Source of the DNA: DATGQT01 sp033720695
GTDB taxonomy: Bacteria > Bacteroidota > Rhodothermia > Rhodothermales > Rubricoccaceae
NCBI GenBank assembly: GCA_033720695.1
Contig: JAWWCA010000165.1
Coordinates: forward strand, 1 to 8,113
Direction of reading: 5' to 3'
DNA: 8,113 bases
Shown here: one piece after another, positions 1 through 5,932 of the stretch
Numbering within the stretch: position 1 is the first letter of the stretch
Layout: each line of letters opens with the position of its first letter
Program-made: the position numbers and the translations under genes
Notes under the pieces: generated by a model
What the model saw: the letters and a program-made list of their open reading frames with translations, nothing else
The model's database searches: none
What the model was told of the DNA's origin: nothing

Positions 1-105
1 GTCCCCGAACTGGACGTGGCGCTGTGGCGGGAGTCGCCGGACGACGAGGCGTTCGCGTCGGTCGGGGTTGGGGAGTCCGGCTACTTCGGTGACGTGGCCG
101 TGTAA
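1..105 (+). CDS. 3' end of an unidentified protein
   Basis: Frame 1 is open from the first base to a TAA at 103-105 and encodes 34 visible residues, ending in the tract SGYFGDVAV. The fragment is acidic (several Asp and Glu) and hydrophilic, with no membrane segment or motif that I recognise. The start is outside the window, so length and function cannot be judged. An open frame this short is weak evidence in very GC-rich DNA, but the TAA is an AT-rich stop unlikely to be placed by chance, and the 132 bases after it look intergenic. It could be the C-terminal tail of a soluble enzyme. No function is assigned. Confidence 0.45.
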   Translation, partial: VPELDVALWRESPDDEAFASVGVGESGYFGDVAV

Positions 106-237
106 CCCGCCGCTGCAGGCCGACCTGGAGGGTCGACCCGCTTGCCTCGGGCGGGCGCCGGCGTGTACGTTGCCGCGTACTACCCGCTCACTCCCTCCAG
201 GCTGCTGAGCGGCCGTCTTTATGCTGAAGTCCTCGTC

Positions 238-393
238 GTGAAACGCGTCGCCCTCGCCCTCGCCACGATCCTGATCGCCCTGGCCCTCGGGTCGGCCCTG
301 GGCAATCCGGCCGGGGGCTTCGTCGCCGGCGTCGTCGTCGCCATCGTGCTGGGGAAGCAGAGCGGGGCGGCGGACGCGTCGGAGTCCGCGTAG
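238..393 (+). CDS. small hydrophobic membrane peptide (51 aa), hypothetical
   Basis: A GTG at 238 gives a 51-residue peptide beginning MKRVALALATILIALALGS and ending in a short polar tail, SGAADASESA. Residues 4-18 and about 26-42 (Gly/Val/Ala-rich) are hydrophobic with a small Gly-Asn-Pro-Gly turn between them. This fits either a two-pass hairpin membrane peptide or a signal-like anchor. The frame stays open upstream to a TTG at 142, but the upstream translation looks noncoding and Lys-Arg straight after the GTG is a natural N-terminus for a membrane segment, so GTG 238 is preferred. The stop is TAG. I do not recognise a family. It stands alone: 132 bases separate it from the preceding stop and 351 from the next gene. 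It may be a small inner-membrane protein or a chance frame. Confidence 0.5.
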   Translation: MKRVALALATILIALALGSALGNPAGGFVAGVVVAIVLGKQSGAADASESA

Positions 394-461
394 CCCCACC
401 GCCGTGCGCCGCCGCAGCGCCCTGCCCTGCCCGGTGGTGGCCGGTGCTCTCGGCTCGTCCG

Positions 462-489
462 GCCGCCGAGCCCGCGCGGGCCCGGCGGC
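462..489. repeat. imperfect 28-base GC palindrome
   Basis: The core GCCCGCGCGGGC (470-481) is a perfect 12-base palindrome. It is flanked by GCCGCCG (462-468) and its complement CGGCGGC (483-489), with only the A469/C482 pair mismatched. As RNA it would form a very stable stem of about 13 pairs, although the self-complementary core leaves no unpaired loop, so the tip would have to open. It lies 69 bases after the stop of the small peptide gene. It could be an extragenic palindrome, a transcription stop lacking a T-tract, or a dyad protein site. No second copy was seen in this window. Confidence 0.6.
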
Positions 490-687
490 TCGACCGCGCC
501 GGGGGGCGGCGATGGGTTCGAGAGCCCCCCGTGCCCCCCTCGGCCTGCCATGACGGGATGCGCCTTCGGAAGTGCCGCTGCGCTCTGCCTCGCTGGCTGC
601 AGGCCGACCCAGGCCCCCAGCGTTTTCAGCCGCTCCGAATCCCACCGCATCCTTTTCTTCCGCCTGTCCACTGCGCCCTCCGCCCCG

Positions 688-702
688 TGCGGCTGAGCCG
701 CA
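688..702 (+). repeat. short perfect hairpin in the exchanger leader
   Basis: TGCGGC and GCCGCA are exact complements separated by TGA, giving a 6-base stem with a 3-base loop. It ends 42 bases before the exchanger ATG. It could be a dyad operator or a small leader hairpin. There is no following T-tract, so it is not a typical intrinsic terminator. Stems of this size arise by chance in GC-rich DNA, so the functional reading is weak. Confidence 0.35.
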
Positions 703-744
703 ACCTGTTGCTGTACGGCCAACCCGGCGCTGCTGCCGATCCCC

Positions 745-1818
745 ATGGGAGTTGTCTCGTTCGTGGCCGGGCTGGCCTTCCTGCTCCTCGGGGCGGAGGC
801 GCTCGTGAGGGGCGCTTCGCGCCTGGCGGCCCTGCTCGGCCTGTCGCCGCTGATCATCGGCCTGACGGTGGTCGCGTTCGGGACGAGTGCCCCGGAGCTG
901 GCCGTGAGCGTGGACGCCGCGCTCTCCGGTCAGGGCGGCATCGCCGTGGGGAATGTCGTCGGCAGCAACATCGTCAACGTCCTGTTCATCCTCGGCCTCG
1001 CGGCGCTGATCGTGCCCCTCACGGTGGACCGCCAGCTGATCCGCCTCGACGTGCCGCTGATGATCGCGCTCTCGGCCTTGGTGTGGCTCCTCTCGCTGGA
1101 CACCCGCATCGGTCGCACGGACGGCCTGCTCCTCGTTGCCGGGTTGCTCGCGTACGTCGGGTTCCTCATCTGGCAAGGCCGCCGGGAGCCTGAGCAGGAC
1201 GAGGCGTTGCGCGGGGACGAGCGGCCGACGCAGCGCCACTGGCTCTGGGACGCCGTCTGGGTCGCGGGGGGCCTCGCGCTGCTGGTGCTCGGGTCGCGCT
1301 GGCTCGTCGGCAGCGCGGTGTCGTTCGCCCAGCAGTTGGGCGTGAGCGAGGCGGTCATCGGCCTGACGGTCGTCGCCGCGGGCACGTCGATGCCGGAGGT
1401 GGTGACGTCCATCGTCGCCGCCGTGCGGGGGCAGCGCGACATCGCCGTGGGCAACGTCGTCGGCAGCAACGTCTTCAACCTCATGGGCGTGCTCGGAGTG
1501 GCCAGCCTGGTCGGTCCCGGAGGCATCGGGGTGCCTGCGTCCGTGGTGAACTTCGACCTCCCCGTCATGGGGGTGGTCGCGTTCTCTTGCTTGCCGATCT
1601 TCTTTACGGGAGGGGTGATCAGCCGTGCAGAGGGCGCCCTGTTCCTGGCCTACTACGTGGGCTACACCCTGTACCTCATCCTCGATGCGACGGGGCACGA
1701 CGCGCTCCCGCAGTTCAGCGCGGCCCTGGCCTCCTTCGCCCTGCCGCTCACCCTGCTGACCCTGCTCCTTCTGGCGACCCGTGAAGCGCGGCGCAGAACC
1801 AGCAACCCCGCCTCGTAG
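745..1818 (+). CDS. calcium/sodium antiporter (CaCA family, YrbG-like)
   Basis: A 357-residue polytopic inner-membrane protein with the two inverted alpha repeats that define Ca2+/cation antiporters. Repeat 1 carries GLTVVAFGTSAPE (39-51) and IAVGNVVGSNIVN (66-78). Repeat 2 carries GLTVVAAGTSMPE (206-218) and IAVGNVVGSNVFN (233-245). The glutamates E51 and E218, with the neighbouring Thr/Ser, are the expected ion ligands of the family. A polar loop rich in Arg, Glu and Asp (about 146-166) separates the halves. The family exchanges Na+ or H+ for Ca2+ across the membrane, and ion choice cannot be read from sequence. It is somewhat longer than the roughly 320 residues usual for YrbG because of extra hydrophobic segments near the C-terminus (about 325-344). 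The ATG at 745 immediately precedes the first membrane helix and has no Shine-Dalgarno site. It stands alone, 62 bases before the next gene. Confidence 0.93.
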   Translation: MGVVSFVAGLAFLLLGAEALVRGASRLAALLGLSPLIIGLTVVAFGTSAPELAVSVDAALSGQGGIAVGNVVGSNIVNVLFILGLAALIVPLTVDRQLIRLDVPLMIALSALVWLLSLDTRIGRTDGLLLVAGLLAYVGFLIWQGRREPEQDEALRGDERPTQRHWLWDAVWVAGGLALLVLGSRWLVGSAVSFAQQLGVSEAVIGLTVVAAGTSMPEVVTSIVAAVRGQRDIAVGNVVGSNVFNLMGVLGVASLVGPGGIGVPASVVNFDLPVMGVVAFSCLPIFFTGGVISRAEGALFLAYYVGYTLYLILDATGHDALPQFSAALASFALPLTLLTLLLLATREARRRTSNPAS

Positions 1819-1880
1819 CCGGAGCCGCGCCCCCCCTGCTCGCCGCTCCTAGCCGCCCGGATCGTCCGTTCGCGCCGGCC

Positions 1881-2261
1881 ATGCCCCTCCTCTTCGCCTA
1901 CGGCACCCTCCGGCTCCAGGAGGTCCAGCACGCCACCTTCGGCCGGGCGCTGGACGGGCACGCCGACCGCCTCTCGCGAATCGAGCCCGCCCTGACGGAG
2001 ATCGACGACCCCGAGGTGCTGGCCGTCAGCGCCGCGCGCTACCACCCGATGGCGCGCTACACGGGGCGCCTGGAGGACCACGTGGACGGCACCGCCTTCG
2101 AGGTCACGGACGACGAGCTCGCCCTCGCCGACAGGTACGAGGTGTCCGCCTACCGGCGGGTCGCCGTCCGGCTCGACTCCGGCCGGGCCGCCTGGGCCTA
2201 CGTCGCCGCCGACGCCCCGCCGCCGGATGCGGTCACGCCGCCGCCAGCAGCTCCTCCTTGA
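1881..2261 (+). CDS. gamma-glutamylcyclotransferase-fold (GGCT/AIG2-like) protein
   Basis: A 126-residue soluble protein with the family signature FAYGTLR at 5-11, which forms the substrate-binding loop. The middle and C-terminal hallmark is VDGTAFEV (68-75) followed by ALADRYEVSAYRRVAV (81-96), in which E87 matches the catalytic glutamate of the superfamily. Members cleave gamma-glutamyl or related amine-linked conjugates to release 5-oxoproline, but the physiological substrate of most bacterial forms is unknown. The fold appears to end near A110. The tail, DAPPPDAVTPPPAAPP, is low-complexity, and its last nine residues are read from DNA that also encodes the end of glmM on the other strand. 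The ATG at 1881 is directly followed by the conserved first strand, so the start is secure. No Shine-Dalgarno site is visible. Confidence 0.85.
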   Translation: MPLLFAYGTLRLQEVQHATFGRALDGHADRLSRIEPALTEIDDPEVLAVSAARYHPMARYTGRLEDHVDGTAFEVTDDELALADRYEVSAYRRVAVRLDSGRAAWAYVAADAPPPDAVTPPPAAPP

Positions 2262-3603
2262 ACCGCTCGGCCAGGGCGTCGGCCGCCTCGGGCGTGCGCG
2301 CCTCGCTGTAGACCCGCACGATGGGCTCGGTGTTCGACTTCCGGAGGTGCACCCACCCCTCGTCGAGGTCGACCTTCACGCCGTCCACGGTCGAGACCCG
2401 CTCGCCGGCGTAGCGCGCCGCGAGGGCGCCGAGGAGGGCGTCGGCGTCGAGGCCGTCCGTGAGGGGCAGCTTGTGCTTGGCGAGGTGGTAGACGGGGAGG
2501 CCGGCCTGCACCTCCGAGAGCGCGCGGCCCGTCTCGGCGAGGTGCTGGAGCACGAGCGCGGCCCCGACGAGGGCGTCGCGGCCGTAGTGGAGGTCGGGGA
2601 GGATGACGCCGCCGTTGCCCTCGCCGCCGAGCACGGCGCCCACCTCCTGCATGAGCCGGACGACGTGGATCTCGCCGACGGCCGAGCGGTGGACCGCCTG
2701 CCCGTGCCGCGCCGCCACGTCCTCGACGGCCCGGCTCGACGAGAGGTTGGTCACGAACGGGCCGGGCGTCTTGGCGAGGAGGAAGTCGGCCGCGACGACC
2801 TGCGTGAGCTCCTCGCCGAGCCAGCCGCCGCCGTCGGTGACGAGGGCGAGGCGGTCGGCGTCGGGGTCCACGGCGAGGCCGAGGTCGGCGCCCGTCTCCT
2901 GGACGCGGTCCATGAGGCCGCCGAGGTGCTGCGGCAGCGGCTCCGGGTTGTGCGCGAAGCGGCCGTGGACCGCCCCGTTGAGGACGTCGACGTGGGCCAC
3001 CCCCAGCGCCCGGAGCAGCGCCGGGAGGGCGACGGCGCCGACCGAGTTCACACCGTCCACGACGACGCGGAAGCCGCGCGCCCGGATGGCCTCGGGGTCG
3101 AGGTAGGGGAGTTCGAGGATGCGCTGGACGTGGACATCGAGGAAGTCCGCTTCGCGGACGTCCCCGAGGGCGTCGTGGGCGACGGTGTAGGCGCCGGCGT
3201 CGTGCTCGGCCATCGCAATCACGGCCTCCGCCGCCTCCGGGCCCAGGAACTCCCCCCGCCCGTCGAGCAGCTTCAGCGCGTTCCACTCGGCCGGGTTGTG
3301 GGAGGCCGAGAGGATCACGGCCCCCGCCGCCCCGGCCTCCAGCACGGCCATCGCCACGGTCGGCGTCGTCGCCATCCCCGCGTCGACGACGTCGCAGCCG
3401 ACGCTCTGGAGCGTGGCGGTGACGAGGCGGGCGCAGACGGCCCCCGTCGTCCGCCCGTCGCGCCCGACGACGACGAGCGGGCGCGCGCCGTCCTGCTCGC
3501 GGCACCACGCCCCGAAGGCGGCGGCGTAGCGCACGATCACGTCGGGGTCGAGGCCGTCGCCGAAGACGCCACGGATGCCGGAGATGGACGCGATGAGGGG
3601 CAT
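2233..3603 (-). CDS. glmM: phosphoglucosamine mutase, archaeal/Bacteroidota type
   Basis: A 456-residue alpha-D-phosphohexomutase, full length for the family. It is expected to convert glucosamine-6-phosphate to glucosamine-1-phosphate in the cytoplasm, feeding UDP-GlcNAc for peptidoglycan and outer-surface glycans. All four domain signatures are visible: SISGIRG (6-12), the phosphoserine loop SASHNP (99-104, catalytic S101), the metal loop DPDADR (246-251), the sugar loop GEGNGG (327-332) and the phosphate loop RKSNTEPIVR (421-430). The sugar loop is GEGNGG where classical bacterial GlmM has GEMSGH, and the N-terminus matches the archaeal-type GlmM used by Bacteroidota. A phosphomannomutase or bifunctional activity cannot be excluded. 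It is transcribed away from ctaB, and its 3' end overlaps the cyclotransferase-like gene by 29 bases. Confidence 0.9.
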   Translation of the reverse strand: MPLIASISGIRGVFGDGLDPDVIVRYAAAFGAWCREQDGARPLVVVGRDGRTTGAVCARLVTATLQSVGCDVVDAGMATTPTVAMAVLEAGAAGAVILSASHNPAEWNALKLLDGRGEFLGPEAAEAVIAMAEHDAGAYTVAHDALGDVREADFLDVHVQRILELPYLDPEAIRARGFRVVVDGVNSVGAVALPALLRALGVAHVDVLNGAVHGRFAHNPEPLPQHLGGLMDRVQETGADLGLAVDPDADRLALVTDGGGWLGEELTQVVAADFLLAKTPGPFVTNLSSSRAVEDVAARHGQAVHRSAVGEIHVVRLMQEVGAVLGGEGNGGVILPDLHYGRDALVGAALVLQHLAETGRALSEVQAGLPVYHLAKHKLPLTDGLDADALLGALAARYAGERVSTVDGVKVDLDEGWVHLRKSNTEPIVRVYSEARTPEAADALAERFKEELLAAA

Positions 3604-3637
3604 GGTCGAGAGGCTGGAGGGTAGGGGGAGGCTCGCC

Positions 3638-3645
3638 GAAAGCTA
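3638..3645 (-). promoter_or_regulatory. possible -7 box of glmM (TAGCTTTC)
   Basis: On the reverse strand TAGCTTTC begins 42 bases before the glmM ATG and matches the Bacteroidota -7 consensus TAnnTTTG at 5 of 6 fixed positions. It is one of the few AT-rich octamers in the divergent region. A short inverted repeat, GGGCG/CGCCC (3648-3660), lies just upstream of it. No TTTG-like -33 element was found at the usual spacing, so this stays tentative. Confidence 0.35.
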
Positions 3646-3733
3646 GGGGGCGCTCCGCCCTCCGTCGGCCCGGCGCTGCGCTCCCCGGGCAATCTCGTTC
3701 CCTCTTCACCGTCCGCGCCGTCGGCGGGGCGTT

Positions 3734-3741
3734 TAGTTTCG
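3734..3741 (+). promoter_or_regulatory. possible -7 box of ctaB (TAGTTTCG)
   Basis: TAGTTTCG starts 29 bases before the ctaB ATG and matches TAnnTTTG at 5 of 6 fixed positions. A transcript starting a few bases after it would have a leader of about 15 bases. There is no clear -33 TTTG element upstream, only the weak TTC at 3705. The box sits in the 159-base divergent spacer shared with glmM. Confidence 0.35.
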
Positions 3742-3762
3742 CCTACGCTTGCCCCCTGCGCC

Positions 3763-4680
3763 ATGCGGACTCCGCCCGCTCCCCTCGCCGCCGACGCCGA
3801 CCTGGTGACCCCCGCCGCCCCTGCGCGCCTCGCCGACCTGCGGGAGCTGCTGAAGCCCGGGATCTCGGCGTTCGTGGTGGCGACGGCGGCGGCGGGCTAC
3901 CTCCTCGGCTCGCCAGCGACGCTCGACTGGGGCACGCTCCTCGGCCTCCTCTTCGGCACGGGCCTGACGGCGGGCGGCGCGGGCGCGCTCAACCACCTCG
4001 CCGAGCGGGTCCCCGACGGCCGCATGCAGCGGACGCGGGAGCGGCCCCTCCCGACGGGCCGCGTCCGCCCCGGGTTCGTGCTGCTGTACGGGCTCGGGCT
4101 CGTCGCGGCGGGCGTGGTCCTGCTGTGGGGGACGACGAACGCGCTCACGGCCGGGCTCGCCTTCGCCACGGTGGCCCTCTACCTCGGCGCGTACACCCCG
4201 CTCAAGCGGCGGACGGCGCTGAACACGTTCGTCGGGGCGGTGCCGGGCGCGATCCCGGCGCTGGGCGGCTACACGGCCGCCACCGGCGCGGTGGGCCCCG
4301 TCGGCCTCGCCGTCTTCGCGATCCTGTTCCTGTGGCAGCTCCCCCACTTCTACGCCCTCGCGTGGATGCTGCGCGAGGACTACGCGCGCGGGGGGTTCGT
4401 GATGCTGCCCTCCCGGCGGCGGGGGGCGCGGATGACGGCGGCCGTGGTGCTGGCCTCGACCCTCCTGCTCCTCCTCGCGGGCGTGGCCCCGGGCGCGATG
4501 GGGGCCGCGGGCTGGCCGTACCTCGTCGGCATGATCGGGCTGGGCACGGCGTTCACGCTCCCGGCCTTCGCCTTCTTCGCCGGGCCGAACGACCGGCGGG
4601 CGCGGCGGCTCCTCCTGGCCTCGATCCTCTACGTGCCGGCCTTCTTCGGCCTCGTCGTCCTCGACGCGCTGTTCCGCTAG
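3763..4680 (+). CDS. ctaB: protoheme IX farnesyltransferase (heme O synthase)
   Basis: A 305-residue polytopic UbiA-family prenyltransferase of the inner membrane that attaches farnesyl from FPP to heme B, giving heme O for heme-copper oxidases or as a precursor of heme A. The first prenyl-diphosphate/metal motif spans N77, E81, D85, M88, RT (90-91) and RP (94-95). The second conserved region holds YTPLKRR (144-150), NTFVGAVPGAIPALGGY (154-170) and WQLPHFYALAW (191-201), then D206-Y207. Compared with the common DxDxD in motif 1, the residues here are E81, V83 and D85, a variant discussed in the findings. About nine hydrophobic segments follow a 25-residue polar N-terminus. No oxidase genes are in view. 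The stop is 80 bases before rlmN, and the two may be cotranscribed. Confidence 0.92.
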   Translation: MRTPPAPLAADADLVTPAAPARLADLRELLKPGISAFVVATAAAGYLLGSPATLDWGTLLGLLFGTGLTAGGAGALNHLAERVPDGRMQRTRERPLPTGRVRPGFVLLYGLGLVAAGVVLLWGTTNALTAGLAFATVALYLGAYTPLKRRTALNTFVGAVPGAIPALGGYTAATGAVGPVGLAVFAILFLWQLPHFYALAWMLREDYARGGFVMLPSRRRGARMTAAVVLASTLLLLLAGVAPGAMGAAGWPYLVGMIGLGTAFTLPAFAFFAGPNDRRARRLLLASILYVPAFFGLVVLDALFR

Positions 4681-4760
4681 CGCGGCGGAGCCGGCCCCGC
4701 CGGGTGAGGATCCGCCCGCCCCGCCCGCGGGTTCAGCAGGGGCCCCGCTCCCCCACCCCC

Positions 4761-5870
4761 ATGCCGACACCCGCCCCCCCGCCCTCCCGCGACGACCGGC
4801 CGGACCTCAAAGCGATGGACCGGACCGAGCTGGAGGCCTTCGCGGAGTCGCTCGGCGAGCCGGCGTTCCGGGGCCGCCAGCTCTTCCGCTGGCTCCAGGA
4901 GAAGGGCGCCTCGTCGTTCGAGGCGATGACGGACCTCCCGCGGTCGCTCCGCGAGCGGCTCCCCGAGGTGGCCCGCATCGGCCGCCTCGAGGAGGTGCAG
5001 CGGCAGACCGCCACGGACGGCACGGTCAAGAGCCTCTTCCGCCTCCCCTCCGGCCGCCACGTCGAGGCCGTCCTCATCCCCGACCTCGACGAGGCCACGG
5101 GCACGGCCAAGCGGCTGACGGTCTGCGTCTCCTCGCAGGTGGGCTGCGCGATGGGGTGCCACTTCTGCGCGACGGGGCTGATGGGCTTCCAGGAGAACCT
5201 CACGGCCAGCCAGATCGTGGACCAGGTGCGCGCGATGGACGCCGTGGCGCAGGAGCGCTTCGGCCGCGGCGTCACCAACGTGGTCTACATGGGGATGGGC
5301 GAGCCGCTCCAGAACTACGGCCCCGTCCTCAAGAGCACGGCGCTGCTGACGGAGGGCCTCGGCCTCTCGCCCAAGCGGATCACCGTCTCGACGGTCGGCC
5401 TCGCCCGCCGCATCCGCCAGCTCGCCGACGACCAGGCCGAGGGGCGCGCCCCGGCCGTCGGCCTCGCCCTCTCGCTCCACGCCCCGACCGACCCGCAGCG
5501 GAGCGCCATCATGCCCGTCAACCGCTCGGAGAAGACGGACCTGGGCGCGCTCAAGGAGGCCGTCCAGCACTACCACCGGCGGACCGGCCGGCGCATCACC
5601 TACGAGTACTGCATGTTCGCGGGCGTCAACGACGCCGAGGCCGACGCGCGGCACCTCGCCGCCGTGGCGCGGTGGGCCCCGAGCAAGGTGAACCTCATCA
5701 TGTACAACCCCGTCGAGGGCGCCGACTTCCAGCCGACCGACGAGGCCCGGCTCGACCGGTTCATCCGCGTGCTGGTGGACGAGGGCGTCACCGTCACCGT
5801 CCGCCGCAGCCGCGGGCAGGACATCGACGCGGCCTGCGGGCAGCTCGCGGTGCTCGAGAACGAGGGGTAG
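4761..5870 (+). CDS. rlmN: dual-specificity 23S rRNA/tRNA adenine C2 methyltransferase
   Basis: A 369-residue radical-SAM enzyme that methylates C2 of A2503 in 23S rRNA and of A37 in some tRNAs. The iron-sulfur motif CAMGCHFC supplies C129, C133 and C136. The SAM-binding motif GMGEP is at 178-182. The methyl-carrying cysteine is C359 in DIDAACGQL, and the second catalytic cysteine is C122 in CVSSQVGC. By spacing, C122 and E102 (VEAVLIP) match E. coli C118 and E105. The N-terminal RNA-binding helical region (about 18-75, with FRGRQLFRWL at 36-45) is complete. The frame is open far upstream, but inside ctaB. The ATG at 4761 follows a G-free tract (ctcccccaccccc) and gives a normal family length; ATG 4815 is an alternative. 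No own promoter-like box was seen, so transcription with ctaB is likely. Confidence 0.95.
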   Translation: MPTPAPPPSRDDRPDLKAMDRTELEAFAESLGEPAFRGRQLFRWLQEKGASSFEAMTDLPRSLRERLPEVARIGRLEEVQRQTATDGTVKSLFRLPSGRHVEAVLIPDLDEATGTAKRLTVCVSSQVGCAMGCHFCATGLMGFQENLTASQIVDQVRAMDAVAQERFGRGVTNVVYMGMGEPLQNYGPVLKSTALLTEGLGLSPKRITVSTVGLARRIRQLADDQAEGRAPAVGLALSLHAPTDPQRSAIMPVNRSEKTDLGALKEAVQHYHRRTGRRITYEYCMFAGVNDAEADARHLAAVARWAPSKVNLIMYNPVEGADFQPTDEARLDRFIRVLVDEGVTVTVRRSRGQDIDAACGQLAVLENEG

Positions 5871-5901
5871 CGGGCGCTCCGAGGGGCCGGCGGCCGACCT
5901 C

Positions 5902-5909
5902 TATCTTCC
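5902..5909 (+). promoter_or_regulatory. possible -7 box of the acyltransferase gene (TATCTTCC)
   Basis: TATCTTCC starts 31 bases before the ATG at 5933. It matches only TAnnTT of the TAnnTTTG consensus, but its distance from the start is almost the same as that of the ctaB box. If real, it would let the acyltransferase be transcribed separately from rlmN, whose stop is only 32 bases upstream of it. No -33 element is apparent. Confidence 0.25.
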
Positions 5910-5932
5910 AGCCACACCCTTCCCCCACACCG

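Larger units (their letters stand above)
394..744. other. 351-base spacer with palindromic elements, no convincing gene
   Basis: No convincing coding frame or RNA gene was seen between the small peptide gene and the exchanger. The left half is extremely GC-rich and contains an imperfect 28-base palindrome (462-489). An 8-base inverted repeat CGGCCTGC/GCAGGCCG lies at 541-548 and 599-606. The right part (about 620-665) is the least GC-rich stretch, with the T-runs GTTTTC and CCTTTTC, and is the likeliest place for the exchanger promoter. A perfect 6-base hairpin sits at 688-702. Frames that cross this spacer have skewed compositions (Pro, Arg, Ala) typical of shadow translation. Confidence 0.6.

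Noticed and set aside
124..201. 9-base inverted repeat CCTGGAGGG/CCCTCCAGG with a 60-base spacer
   Set aside because: Long spacer, no flanking mobile-element signs, and no gene between the arms. It is plausible by chance in GC-rich DNA.
511..550. Possible tRNA 3' half around gggttcgagagcccccc followed by CCA
   Set aside because: The TTCGAGA loop does not give a 5-base T-stem (G-G and A-C clashes), and no matching acceptor 5' strand or anticodon arm is found upstream.
541..606. 8-base inverted repeat CGGCCTGC/GCAGGCCG
   Set aside because: A 50-base loop with no supporting inner stems; probably chance.
2227..3624. Open forward frame of 465 codons antisense to glmM
   Set aside because: It is the mirror of a high-GC gene with strong third-position bias. 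The translation is Arg/Val/Glu/Gly-rich with no motifs, while the reverse strand has every GlmM signature.
2198..3709. Reverse frame of 503 codons in another phase over glmM
   Set aside because: Extremely Arg/Pro/Gly-rich low-complexity translation, a frame shadow of glmM.
4691..4703. CCGGC-ccc-GCCGG hairpin after ctaB
   Set aside because: Only five pairs and no T-tract. Too weak to call a terminator between ctaB and rlmN.
4125..4760. N-terminal extension of rlmN into ctaB
   Set aside because: The upstream part is an out-of-phase reading of ctaB. Conserved RlmN sequence begins after ATG 4761.
5886..5896. GGCC-GGC-GGCC mini palindrome between rlmN and the acyltransferase
   Set aside because: Four-base stems of G and C are expected by chance at this composition.
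5156..5932. N-terminal extension of the acyltransferase into rlmN
   Set aside because: This stretch is Arg/Gly/Pro-rich shadow translation of rlmN; the family N-terminus starts at ATG 5933.
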